Of a stretch of 64,000 nucleotides of DNA, positions 20,407-30,895 are shown piece after piece; the first letter of the stretch is position 1, and each line of letters opens with the position of its first letter. The DNA is taken from the NCBI RefSeq assembly GCF_046630445.1, contig NC_092341.1, forward strand, positions 27,542,001-27,606,000. The letters run 5' to 3'. The notes below the pieces were generated by a model that did no database searches, was not told the origin of the DNA, and saw only the letters and a list, made by a program, of their open reading frames with translations. Origin of the DNA: Rutidosis leptorrhynchoides. Taxonomy: Eukaryota; Streptophyta; Magnoliopsida; Asterales; Asteraceae. The position numbers and the translations under genes are program-made.

Positions 20407-22091
20407 TGATATTGCTCAATAACATCATATATATCTATCGCAATATCGTGTAAAATGCTCTAGAATCGAGGATAATGAAGGCGTTTCTACAAGTGATAAT
20501 CCAAGATGCGCAAATTTGTATCGGAAGAGTGATTTACAAAGAGTTTTGATGATTTATGACATTGGTTGATCCCGATACGACTTAAGGTCTATTTAGTGCT
20601 CTAAAATGGTAAACCAAAGCTTCCAAGGTGTTAGGCTTCGTCCAAATAAAAGAGGATTGAAAAGAAAGCGAAACAGTGGATTTCAGCATATCTGGACGCC
20701 GTCCGGGGTTATAGGACGCCGTCCAGCATCTTGAAACAGGACGCCATCCTGGACTTGAAGACGCCGTCTAGCTCTTAAGGACGGGACGCCGTCCAGCCTT
20801 TTTGGACGCCGTCTCGTAGTAGGTTTCAGCCGACTTTTGTGCTTTTTACCTACTTTCTCCACTTTAAAACTACTGTTTTGAGGGACTGTTTCATAACTTA
20901 CAAACCAGAGAGTACAGAGACGATTTTTAGGAGCAAAATTGGAGAACTCCAAGCTCTTGGAAGAGGCTCAACATCAAGACATCAAAGATCAAAACCTTCA
21001 TCATCCAAGAACTCCTTGTTCTTGTAGGTTATTCCTTGTTCTAAAACAATGATTTCAGTTGTTAATCTGATTGTTATGTTGTCTGTTACCATGATTGTTG
21101 GCTAGTTTCTATAATGTTTGTCTAGATTAATAACCAAGGTATTGGATGTAATCTTATTGATTGAATGTATTATGTGTGATAGATTAAAGCTTGAATTAAG
21201 AACCATGCTTATTGCTGTTAAAATCATTTGTATCTAGTTAATTGATATGTTGTTGATAAAGAGAACTCTTGTTGATGTATCATATTGATTTACAATCAAC
21301 TTGTCTTAGATTGATTGTTCACTAAACCGGACCAAGGGGGTAAACTAGATTAAAATGGTTAAACAAAATAGGAATGAATTGTGTAGAGCGAACGCAAAGA
21401 CAATTGTTATTCAAGTCTTTGATCTAGCTAATCAACTAGTCACAAACGAAAAGGTCTAAGTAATAGGGAACCCTCACTTAGTAATTCTAGTTTTAGTACT
21501 CGCTAAAGAGAACTCTTGGCGGGTCGATTTAGGTGATTAGCATGCTTATAATAGTTATTTGATTACAAATACAAGAACCATAGTGAAAAGGGAACCCTTG
21601 ATCTTGTGATTGTGTTTGCGTGTTTATTCAAGAGAACTCTTAGTGAACCTATTAGATAACTTACACACATAATTATTCAATCAGGCCTTAATATCAAAAC
21701 TTACATCCAATACCGAGGGTAAAATATCTAGATGAACATTTCATCTCTTTGATTTAAATCAAAACTATCTTACTTGCTTTCTTTGCATTTATTTTCATCT
21801 TATAAATTTAAAAGACCAAAAATATTGTTTTTACATTTAACCTTCTCTGATTTGGCTAAATCGTTAAATGGCCACCAAAACATAAAACTTGTACCTTTAA
21901 GTTTCATTTACTTAGTTAATCATAATATAGTTTCTAATTCTAGTTTGGCTAATACAACTGTCCTTGGAACGATACACGGAACTAAACCAGTTACTATACT
22001 ACTACACGATCGGGTACACTGCCCGTTAGTGTGTAGAAATCTTTAATCAGTATTTTTCCATATTATTTTATACGACACTTCTCGCACATCA
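20407..22091 (+). repeat. Left (5') LTR of Athila
   Basis: About 1.69 kb. 20694-20814 holds six copies or variants of GGACGCCGTCC. These are followed by TTTTACC...CTCCACTTTAAAACTAC and probable transcription-start sequence. It differs from the right LTR by an extra motif copy (about 20 bp) and lacks an 11-bp insertion near the end. Confidence 0.95.
20694..20814 (+). repeat. GGAC-GCC-GTCC motif array in the Athila 5' LTR
   Basis: Six copies: three exact (first, second, fifth), one GGACGCCATCC, one AGACGCCGTCT and one GGACGCCGTCT. The AGAC/GTCT copy changes both outer bases together and so keeps dyad symmetry. The matching array in the right LTR is at 48331-48431 (five copies). Confidence 0.8.
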
Positions 22092-22097
22092 AGTTTT

Positions 22098-22115
22098 TGG
22101 CGCCGCTGCCGGGGA
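22098..22115 (+). other. Primer-binding site of Athila (Asp-tRNA type)
   Basis: TGGCGCCGCTGCCGGGGA lies six bases after the LTR end. This is the form usual in Athila-group elements. Confidence 0.85.
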
Positions 22116-22269
22116 GAGTTTTGTGTCAAAATAGAATTATTAACTGATTTGTGATTAAGTAGTTTCTTAATTATTTTAAATTTTTAATAGTCTTTGATTT
22201 TTAAACTTATAGAATCGGTATGTTTAATAGTTTTTGTTAGTTGTGTGATTGACAGTTTATAGGTCGCAT

Positions 22270-24927
22270 ATGCCACATACCCGAAGTTCAGAATCTCCAT
22301 TACTTACACCGTTTACAGAACCTGATAGAAAGCTTGGTAGGATTTCAAAAGAAGTACTTGAAATTTTTGAATCTTCATCAAAGCAAGAAACCTTTGATTC
22401 AGAATCAAGTACGACCAAGCCTCGATATTCAGACTTTGGTAAACCCGTTCAACCCCCAAATTTTGAAATGGAAGGAGAAAGACCGTTGGTACCACGACAA
22501 TCAATGGCAGCAAAGATGAAAGCAACCCGGACCGAACAAGGTAGTGCTATTACTCCACCTACTGGTGAGGTAACTTTTGAAATAAAAGGACCTATTCTTC
22601 AAATGATTAATAACAGGTGTCAATTTGGTGGTGGTCCGAATGAAGATGCAAACGAACATATTCGTCTCTTTCAAGAGATATGTCTTCTTTTTAAACTTAA
22701 ACCAGAAACTGACCAGGCCATATTATTAAGACTTTTCCCTTGGACACTCCAAGGGGAAGCACGAAGTTGGTTAGATTCATTGGCCGAGGCTACGATAGAA
22801 ACGTGGGATGGTATGTTGGAAAAATTTCTTAAGAAATATTTTCCAGCATCCAAGTCCGCGAGACTCCAACACGAAATTACCCAATTCTGTCAAAAGCCGA
22901 TGGAAACCCTGTACGAAGCATGGAATCGATTTTCCAAAATGCTAAGAGGTTGTCCAAACCATGGTTTGGATACCTTTCAAAAGGTCCAAATCTTTTACAA
23001 AGGTTGTGATGTAGCAACCCGAATTTCAATTGACCAAGCGGCCGGTGGTTCTCTTATGGACAAAACCGAGCAAGAGGCTTATGAAATAATCGAGAAGCTA
23101 GCCGATTATTATCATGAGTGGCATCAAGAACGCCCAATTACTCGTAATGCTCAAGTCCAAAGCGCCGGCGCCTATGATGACCTTAGTTCCCTAAGTGTTA
23201 AAATAGACGGTGTTGCTCGAACCATGGATAAAATCACCAAGGAAATTCATAGTATGAAAGTAGGTTGTGAATACTGTGGTGGTCTTCATTTAGGAAAAGA
23301 TTGTGATGCCGGTTTAACAATGGCTCAAAAAGAAGAAGTGGCTTTCATAAGCCAAAGAAATAACAATCAATTTCAAGGAAGTGCCCAATTTAACCGGAAC
23401 TTTAACAACCCCTACAACCCTCAAGGTCAAAATTCCAATTACCAACAAGGGTCAAGTAGTGGGTTCCAACAACAAACTCCGGGTTTTTATCAAAAACCCC
23501 AACAGGAAGAAAAAAAGTCAAATTTGGAGAGTATGTTGGAAAAGTTGATTTCATCACAAACTCAGCTTGTCACAAATATAAACCAAACCAACGAGAAAAA
23601 CGAACACCAGTTTCGAAATCAACAAGCCTCAATTCAGAATTTGGAGAAACAAATGAGTGGTTTAGCTAATTTACTTAGTGAGAGAAAACCAGGTAGTTTA
23701 CCGGGCGATACAAATAAGAACCCTCGAAATGAGCACGCCAATGTTATCACCACACGGAGTGGTTTAGCATACGATGCTCCAAAAATGCCCGAAAATTCTG
23801 ATTTTAGTGTTCCGTTGAACCTAAATGATGAACCGGTTAAGGAGCCGGAAAAAGTGGTTGAAAAGGAAGAACGGGAAAAACCCGTAGTGAAACCATATCA
23901 ACCACCGCTCCCATACCCAAGAAAACAACAACAAGAAAGGCTAGAGGCCGAAAGGTCAAAATTCCTAGATATGTTTAAACAAATTAACATAAATATGCCT
24001 TTCATTGATGTAATCTCAGGTATGCCCAAGTATGCTAAGTTCTTAAAAGACTTACTTACTAATCGGAAGAAAATGGAGGAACTTTCATCCGTCACCATGA
24101 ATGCTAATTGTTCAGCAATTTTGATGAACAAAATACCAAAGAAATTAGCAGATCCTGGAAGTTTTACCATACCATGTCTCCTGGGAGATTTGGAATGCAT
24201 TAAAGCATTAGCGGATTTAGGGGCTAGCATAAATTTAATGCCTTATTCATTATATGTTAAGCTAAACCCCGGGGTACTAAAACCAACCCGAATGGCAATT
24301 CAACTAGCAGACCGCTCTGTTAAATTCTCTCGTGGAATTTTAGAGAATATGTTGGTAAAAGTAGGTACCCTAGTATTTCCGGCTGACTTTGTAATTTTGG
24401 ACATGGAGGAGGACACACGTGTGCCTCTTATATTAGGTCGACCTTTCCTCAATACCGCTAGAGCTATGATAGATGTTCATGGGCAGAAATTGACCCTTAG
24501 TATTGAGGATATGAAGGTTACCTTTTTCGTTGACCATGCCCTACAATACCCCGAGTCTACTGATGATCAATGTTATTATGTGCAAACCATAGACACATAT
24601 TCGGAGTTGTTGCAGGAATTTTCGGAGTTGCAAGGTACGGGAGAATGCATTTTTGCGGAAGGTGATGAAGAGAATATGTTGGAAGAAGTGGAGATGTTGA
24701 CCACCTTGATGGCTAACGGTTATGAGCCAAATGATGAAGAATACAGAAAGTTGGATTTAGGAAATGAGTACCGATGTAAAACATCGATTGAAGAACCTCC
24801 CGTTTTAGAACTCAAGCCACTTCCAAAACACTTGGAATATGCTTACCTACAAGAAGGTTCTACTCTCCCGGTTATCATTTCATCCAAACTCTCTGTAAGT
24901 GAGAGTCTAAACTTGTTTCCATGTTAA
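22270..24927 (+). pseudogene. Athila Gag-protease ORF, frame lost at its 3' end
   Basis: The start is taken at ATG 22270, since the frame upstream lacks another ATG. Gag (about residues 70-290) has the retrotransposon-gag block LFPWTLQGEARSWLDSL. A CCHC-like CEYCGGLHLGKDC is at about 332-344. An Asn/Gln-rich linker follows, then an aspartic protease with ADLGASINLMPYSLY at about 645 and ILGRPFLNTARA, the Athila form. The frame ends at 24925-24927 within what should be continuous Pol; the next block begins in another frame at 24921, so about one base has been lost or gained near 24905-24920. Gag itself is complete. Confidence 0.85.
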
Positions 24928-26507
24928 AAGCCCATAAAACGGCTCTAGCATGGAAAATTCATGACATCAAGGGTATAAGTCCATCTTATTGTACGCATAA
25001 GATATTAATGAAAGATAACTATAAGCCATGTGTACAAAGACAAAGGCGACTCAACCCTAATATACAAGAAGTTGTTAAAAAGGAGATTGTCAAACTCCTA
25101 GATGCAGGTCTCATTTATCCAATTTCGGATAGCCCTTGGGTGAGTCCGGTCCAATGTGTGCCCAAAAAGGGTGGCATGACCGTTGTCACAAATGAAGATG
25201 ACCAATTAATTTCTACCAGGACTATCACGGGTTGGAGGGTATGTATTGATTACAGAAAATTAAATGATGCTACCCGAAAAGACCATTTTCCTCTTCCTTA
25301 CATTGATCAAATGTTGGAAAGGTTGGCAGGAAAGAACTTTTATTGTTTTCTTGACGGTTTCTCGGGATATTTCCAAATCCCTATAGCACCAGAGGACCAA
25401 GAGAAAACGACCTTTACATGCCCTTATGGTACTTTCTCCTATCAACGTATGCCCTTTGGCTTATGCAATGCTCCTGCTACCTTTCAAAGGTGTATGGTAG
25501 CTATTTTTCATGATATGATTGAAGACTTTATGGAAGTATTCATGGATGACTTTTCAGTCTTCGGTGATTCTTTTGACTCATGTCTTCATAATCTTGAGCG
25601 TATGTTGATTAGGTGTGAAGAATCAAATCTTGTGCTAAACTGGGAAAAATGCCATTTTATGGTGAAAGAGGGCATTGTTTTGGGTCATAAAATTTCTTGT
25701 GCAGGTCTGGAGGTGGATAGAGCTAAAGTGGAAATCATAGCCAAATTACCACCACCATCAAATGTAAAAGGCGTAAGAAGTTTTCTGGGGCACGTCGGTT
25801 TTTACCGGCGGTTCATTAAAGATTTTTCCAAAATTGCAACCCCCATGAACAAACTTCTTGAGAAAGACGCTCCATTTGTCTTTACGGACGAGTGTCTTAC
25901 CGCCTTTAACCTACTTAAAGCAAAGCTCACACAATCACCTATTCTCATATCACCGAATTGGTCAATACCATTCGAACTTATGTGTGACGCTAGTGACTTT
26001 GCTATTGGTGCCGTCTTGGGGCAAAGAATTGAAAAACATTTCAAGCCCATTTATTATGCTAGCAAGACATTGCAAGGAGCCCAACTTAATTACACTACCA
26101 CCGAGAAGGAACTCCTGGCAATCGTCTTTTCATTTAATAAATTCCGATCCTATTTGGTACTAGCAAAGACGGTTGTCTATACAGAACACTCGGCATTGAA
26201 GTACTTGCTTGCTAAGCAAGATGCTAAACCCCGGTTAATACGTTGGGTCTTGCTTTTGCAAGAATTCGACATCGATATTAAAGACAAAAAGGGGGCCGAA
26301 AACCTAGCTGCCGATCACCTTTCTCGACTTGAGAACCCGAATCTTGGGGTTCTCCATGAGACTGTTATCCAAGATAACTTTCCAGACGAAAATCTCATGA
26401 AGATTGAGAAAATTGATGATCCATGGTTTGTAGACATAGCCAACTATCTTGCGGGTGGATTCCTAGAAACCGGTTGGTCACATCAGAAAAGAAAAAAAAT
26501 TCTTTAG
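24921..26507 (+). pseudogene. Athila reverse transcriptase and RNase H segment
   Basis: RT is present: LKAHKTALAWKIHDIKGISP, WRVCIDYRKLNDATRKDHFP, MPFGLCNAPATFQRCM and the catalytic FMDDFSVFG. RNase H follows with LMCDASDFAIGAVLG, TTEKELLAIVFSFNKF, and TEHSALKYLL, in which the usual third Asp is Glu. It ends at a frameshift in an A-run near 26490-26500. It is not functional as part of a continuous polyprotein. Confidence 0.85.
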
Positions 26508-27711
26508 TGACCTAAAATACTATTTTTGGGAAGACCCTTATCTATTTAGGTGATGTGCGGATGGAATTATTCGTCGGTGTGTTTCGGGGAAAGAATGCAC
26601 CGAAATTCTGCTTGACTGTCACCTTGGTCGAACAGGTGGGCACTTTGGTCCCCAAATCACGGGGAGGAAAGTTTACGAGGCCGGTTTCTATTGGCCTACA
26701 ATATTCAAAGATGCCTACACTGTTTGTAAGGCTTGTGACGCGTGCCAACGGGCCGGTTAAATCACTAAACGGGATGAAATACCTCAACAAAGCATCCAAG
26801 TATGCGAGGTGTTCGATGTTTGGGGAATTGACTTTATGGGGCCCTTTCCAAAATCTCATTCTTACCTATACATACTTGTTGCCATAGATTATGTTTCCAA
26901 ATGGGCGGAGGCAAAACCTCTACCAACAAATGATGGCCGAGTTGTGGTAAACTTTTTGATGGAACTTTTCTCTAGGTTTGGCACGCCAAAAGCTCTTATA
27001 AGTGACCGGGGCACCCACTTTTGCAATAAGCAATTGGAAAAGGTGTTGAAGAGATATGGAGTAATCCATAAAATTTCAACATCCTATCATCCCCAGACAA
27101 GTGGGCAAGTAGAAAACACCAACCGGTCATTAAAACGCATACTTGAAAAGACCGTTGGTGCATATCCAAAAGAGTGGTCAATCAAGTTAAACGATGCATT
27201 GTGGGCCTTTCGCACGGCCTATAAAACACCAATTGGAACAACTCCTTTCCGTATGGTATACGGAAAAGCATGCCATCTCCCGTTGGAGATTGAACACAAA
27301 GCGCATTGGGCGCTAAGGGCATGCAATTTGGATTACCAAGAAGCGGGTCGGTTACGTTTGACCCAACTAAACGAATTAGACGAGTTGAGGCTCGAAGCCT
27401 ATGACAACTCTCTAATTTACAAAGCAAAAACCAAACAATGGCACGACAAAAGATTGAAACATCCAAAAGAATTCATGGAAGGAGATCGTGTCCTTGTTTA
27501 CAATTCCCGTTTCAAGTTATCACCAGGAAAGCTTAAGTCCCGATGGACGGGACCATTTGTGGTTAGAAAGGTGTACCCTTATGGTACAATTGAAATGGTG
27601 AACTGGAAGGGTGATACTTTTAAAGTGAATGGCCACCGGGTCAAACACTATGTTGATGGTCCCCTAGAAATTAAGGATGAGGTTAGCCTCAACTTCAAGA
27701 ACAAAGCATAA
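26508..27711 (+). pseudogene. Athila integrase, broken zinc-finger part, open catalytic part
   Basis: One frame covers the integrase. In-frame stops occur at 26551-26553 (TGA) and 26758-26760 (TAA) in the N-terminal zinc-binding region (CKACDACQRA). From 26809 it is open for 300 codons: [12 protein letters not shown] (Asp), LISDRGTHF (Asp), [15 protein letters not shown] (Glu), then a C-terminal segment with [13 protein letters not shown]. The D,D,E residues are intact, but the preceding stops make the full protein impossible without suppression. Confidence 0.85.
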
Positions 27712-27985
27712 ATCAAAATGGGGACGAGTTTGGTGAACGACTCGTTAAAAAATAGTTCACAATTGTAAATAGGTTTGAAATGTGTGCACGATAAATTTTA
27801 GTTTGGTACAAAATGATTTACGTTTAGCTTTTAAACACACGCGACTCAGAAAAACAGGTCAGTGAGTTTTAGTGCAATGGGACGCCGTCCCATTTTCCTG
27901 GACGCCGTCCCCATTTAAAGACCTGGACGCCGTCCCATTTTCCTGGACGCCGTCCCCATTTAAAGACCTGGACGCCGTCCTCTTT
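27712..27985 (+). repeat. Athila spacer with five exact GGACGCCGTCC copies
   Basis: Non-coding after the integrase stop. 27880-27980 holds five exact copies of GGACGCCGTCC in a 46-bp two-copy repeat. The array is interrupted at 27985 by the solo LTR and continues at 30669-30723 with three more copies, so it once formed one eight-copy block. Confidence 0.8.
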
Positions 27986-28765
27986 TGTGACGATCGCTCC
28001 AAATCCATATGGACAATACGTCATTCATTGATTTCATTGCGATGTATTTGACCTCTATATGATACGTTTTGTAAACATTGCATTCTTTTGAAAAGGCACA
28101 CCATAAATGAATATTTAAATCAAAGGTTTTCAACATCTGATGATTTCTACATATAGACAATCACTGTAAATAATAGTTTACAATAGTACTTCCGTTGACA
28201 GTACAGTCAAAATAAGATACATGGTGATGATTTGGTGAATGCAACGTTTCCTTGAAAAATATGCCATGTATGACTCCATGCACATAGCTTGTCTAACATA
28301 TAAGCAAACAGCGGAAGACTTCTAGAAAACCTGAGAATAAACATGCTAACAAGTGTCAACACAAAGGTTGGTGAGTTCATAGTTTTAGTGTTTCGCATAA
28401 TCTGTATATAAAAGTGGATCACAAGATTTCAGTTGTTTCATCCAGAAACGTTTATCAAAATATTCTACAAAATTGAGCACCCTGGTAACTAAACTTAACG
28501 TATATATAATTGGTACCCTTTGTATAATCATCTTAATAATACACGTAAACCAACGTGTACGCTTCTCAAATAGCATACGTCCGTTAAAAGGCTAGTGCTC
28601 TAGCTCGAACGGGGATATCAAGCCCTATGGATCCATATACAACTATTCGCGCCTACCAGTTCTTATAACCGGCAGTTACTAGTTACCAAAGCTAAGGGAT
28701 TTTCGGTTCAAACTCGGTGTAGAATTTAGTATGTACTTGTATCCATTGCGTTTAAAATAAAGTGC

Positions 28766-29285
28766 ATGTATTCTCAGCCCAAAAATATAGATTGCAAAAG
28801 CAATTAAAAAGGGAGCAAATGAAACTCACACATATAAATATTGTATATCGGTTAATAAAGCATTTGCATGTATTCTCAGCCCAAAAATGTAGAGAGTAAA
28901 AGGGATCTTATGAAACTCACACATATAAATATTGTATATCGGTTAATAAAGCATTTGCATGTATTCTCAGCCCAAAAATGTAGAGAGTAAAAGGGATCTT
29001 ATGAAGCTCACACATATAAATATTGTATATCGGTTAATAAAGCATTTGCATGTATTCTCAGCCCAAAAATGTAGAGAGTAAAAGGGATCTTATGAAACTC
29101 ACACATATAAATATTGTATATCGGTTAATAAAGCATTTGCATGTATTCTCAGCCCAAAAATGTAGAGACTAAAAGGGATCTTATGAAACTCACACATATA
29201 AATATTGTATATCGGTTAATAAAGCATTTGCATGTATTCTCAGCCCAAAAATGTAGAGAGTAAAAGGGATCTTATGAAACTCACT
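28766..29285. repeat. 91-bp tandem repeat inside the solo LTR
   Basis: The unit begins CATTTGCATGTATTCTCAGC at 28861, 28952, 29043, 29134 and 29225, exactly 91 bp apart, with very few differences. A more diverged copy precedes (from about 28766) and a partial one ends at 29285. The full Tekay LTR has this sequence only once (around 34293). Confidence 0.9.
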
Positions 29286-29563
29286 GTTTAATATTGATAT
29301 ACAATATTGTAGGAAAGCACGTAGACGCATCGGAGATGATAAACACGAGGTTTGCTTCACAAAAATATCCCCGAACATTACCCATAACCTCCTTGGTAAT
29401 AGCCCATATTTTCCTTAGCTCTAGCTCGCTTGGAAACTCGTTTTGAAAATTACTTGGACAGCACTTCGTCTTAATATTTTATGTACATTATTATTTTTGT
29501 ATTGCAAAAATAATAACACTAATAATAAAAATAATAAGATTAATAATAATCTTATTAATAATA

Positions 29564-29568
29564 ATCTT

Positions 29569-29645
<77 letters not shown>
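29564..29645. repeat. (AAT)n microsatellite
   Basis: About 27 uninterrupted AAT units inside the solo LTR, preceded by imperfect AAT/CTTATTAAT repeats from 29505. Likely polymorphic. Confidence 0.95.
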
Positions 29646-29648
<3 letters not shown>

Positions 29649-29741
29649 TTATACGGAGTAATATATATTTGAGTATGTGTGTGTGATTTTTCATTCGAGC
29701 AAAATACCTGAATTTATAGTACCTGGCCTGGAATTCCCCTC

Positions 29742-30290
29742 CATGCGATCGCATGATTTTGTAGAAGGATTCCCATGCGATCGCATGGGCTCCTTTTCCA
29801 GCTCACAAAACTTTTGTATTTTTGTTTGTCGACATAATAAATAAATATATAATATATATAATTTAAATAATTAATTATATATTATATTAAATTCACATGC
29901 ATAGTTGATTTGTAATTTTAGTTCCGATAAGTCGTATGTCATCACTCGACTTATGTCCTGGTTCCGGTTTTTCGAACGTATTTTCGTACGTTTAGAAAAC
30001 TTGCATTTTACGTTTCGTGACACGTACCTTTGTCAAAATATAGACTTAAACTATCCATAAACTATGTCACTCAAAGTGTATCTTATACGTTTGAGTATTT
30101 TGGTCATTTACTTCTATAAATCATCGTTTCACTATTTGTTAAAATACATTTTTAAAATAGTGTTTTACTGTAGCAAAGTTACTGTAGCAATTCACTGTAG
30201 CAAAGTCAGTTTTACTGTAGCAAATAGTGATTTTCGAAAACACTGTAGCATTTTGGGCACTGTAGAAATTTGAAAATACTTTAGCAAATT
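29742..30290 (-). repeat. Palindrome pair and ACTGTAGCA repeats in the solo LTR
   Basis: CATGCGATCGCATG occurs at 29742-29755 and 29774-29787, the latter extended to an 18-bp perfect palindrome CCCATGCGATCGCATGGG. 30168-30290 holds seven copies or variants of ACTGTAGCAAA spaced 15-30 bp. In LTR sense (minus strand) both arrays fall in the U3 region before AT-rich, TATA-like sequence. Confidence 0.75.
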
Positions 30291-30659
30291 AGTGTTTTAC
30301 TGGTTCATCTTAAACGTTTTAGTTAACTTATCTAAATATCAATTGAATCAATAATCGAATGTTATTATCATTTACTAAATAACTTGAGATCATATATTTT
30401 CAAATAGATATATAAACCAATAAGTTTAATGTACGGTATCATTTTCATAACACTTTGTTACGTTTTCAAGTTATAGCATATGTATCTATTTACATATAAT
30501 TGTTCGCGAATCGTCGAAAATAACCGAAGGGTATTTAAATATATAAAAGTAGTTCAAAAATTTTGAGATTCAGTTTTACAGACTTTGCTTATCGTGTCGA
30601 AAATGTTAATCATACAAAGATTAAGTTTAAATTTGGTCAGAAATTTCCGAGTCATCACA

Positions 30660-30895
30660 TCTTTTGCTAGACGCCGTCCCAAAATGAAACCTTGGACGCC
30701 GTCCTCCTTTCTGGACGCCGTCTAGAGTGACTGACTCAGAAAAAAAAAATACGTTTTAAATACCTATCCAACCCATTTCTTAATCACAAAAACACATTTT
30801 TATCCATTTCTCTCTGCCAAACACGAAACACTCTCCAAAAACCCTAATTTCTACCTCAATTTCGCGATTTCTTCTTCAAATCCAAACTTCAAATC
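30660..30895 (+). promoter_or_regulatory. Probable internal promoter and leader of the second Athila ORF
   Basis: Three GGACGCCGTCC-type motifs (30669-30723) are followed by a TATA-like TTTTAAATACC at about 30753-30763. A C/T-rich leader (CATTTCTCTCTGCC, AACCCTAATTTC, CTTCTTCAAATCC) follows, leading to ATG at 30896. This is the layout of an ordinary plant gene leader. Promoter activity is inference. Confidence 0.45.

Larger units (their letters stand above)
27986..30659 (-). mobile_element. Solo LTR of a Tekay-like chromovirus, 2674 bp
   Basis: It starts TGTGACGATCG and ends GAGTCATCACA on the plus strand, flanked by a perfect TSD TCTTT (27981-27985 and 30660-30664). There is no internal sequence, so it is the product of LTR-LTR recombination. 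Parts match the LTR of the full Tekay element at 33513-46614 (for example GCAACAGCGGAAG and GCATGTATTCTCA), but it is a different, diverged family. Read on the minus strand it starts TGTGATGACTCGG, a style I know from Asteraceae Tekay LTRs. Confidence 0.9.

Noticed and set aside
28766-29285. CRISPR-like evenly spaced repeats
   Set aside because: Units are contiguous 91-bp tandem copies without variable spacers, in plant DNA within an LTR.
29443-29661. Poly-Asn open frame (and poly-Ile on the other strand)
   Set aside because: It is an (AAT)n microsatellite inside a solo LTR, not a gene.
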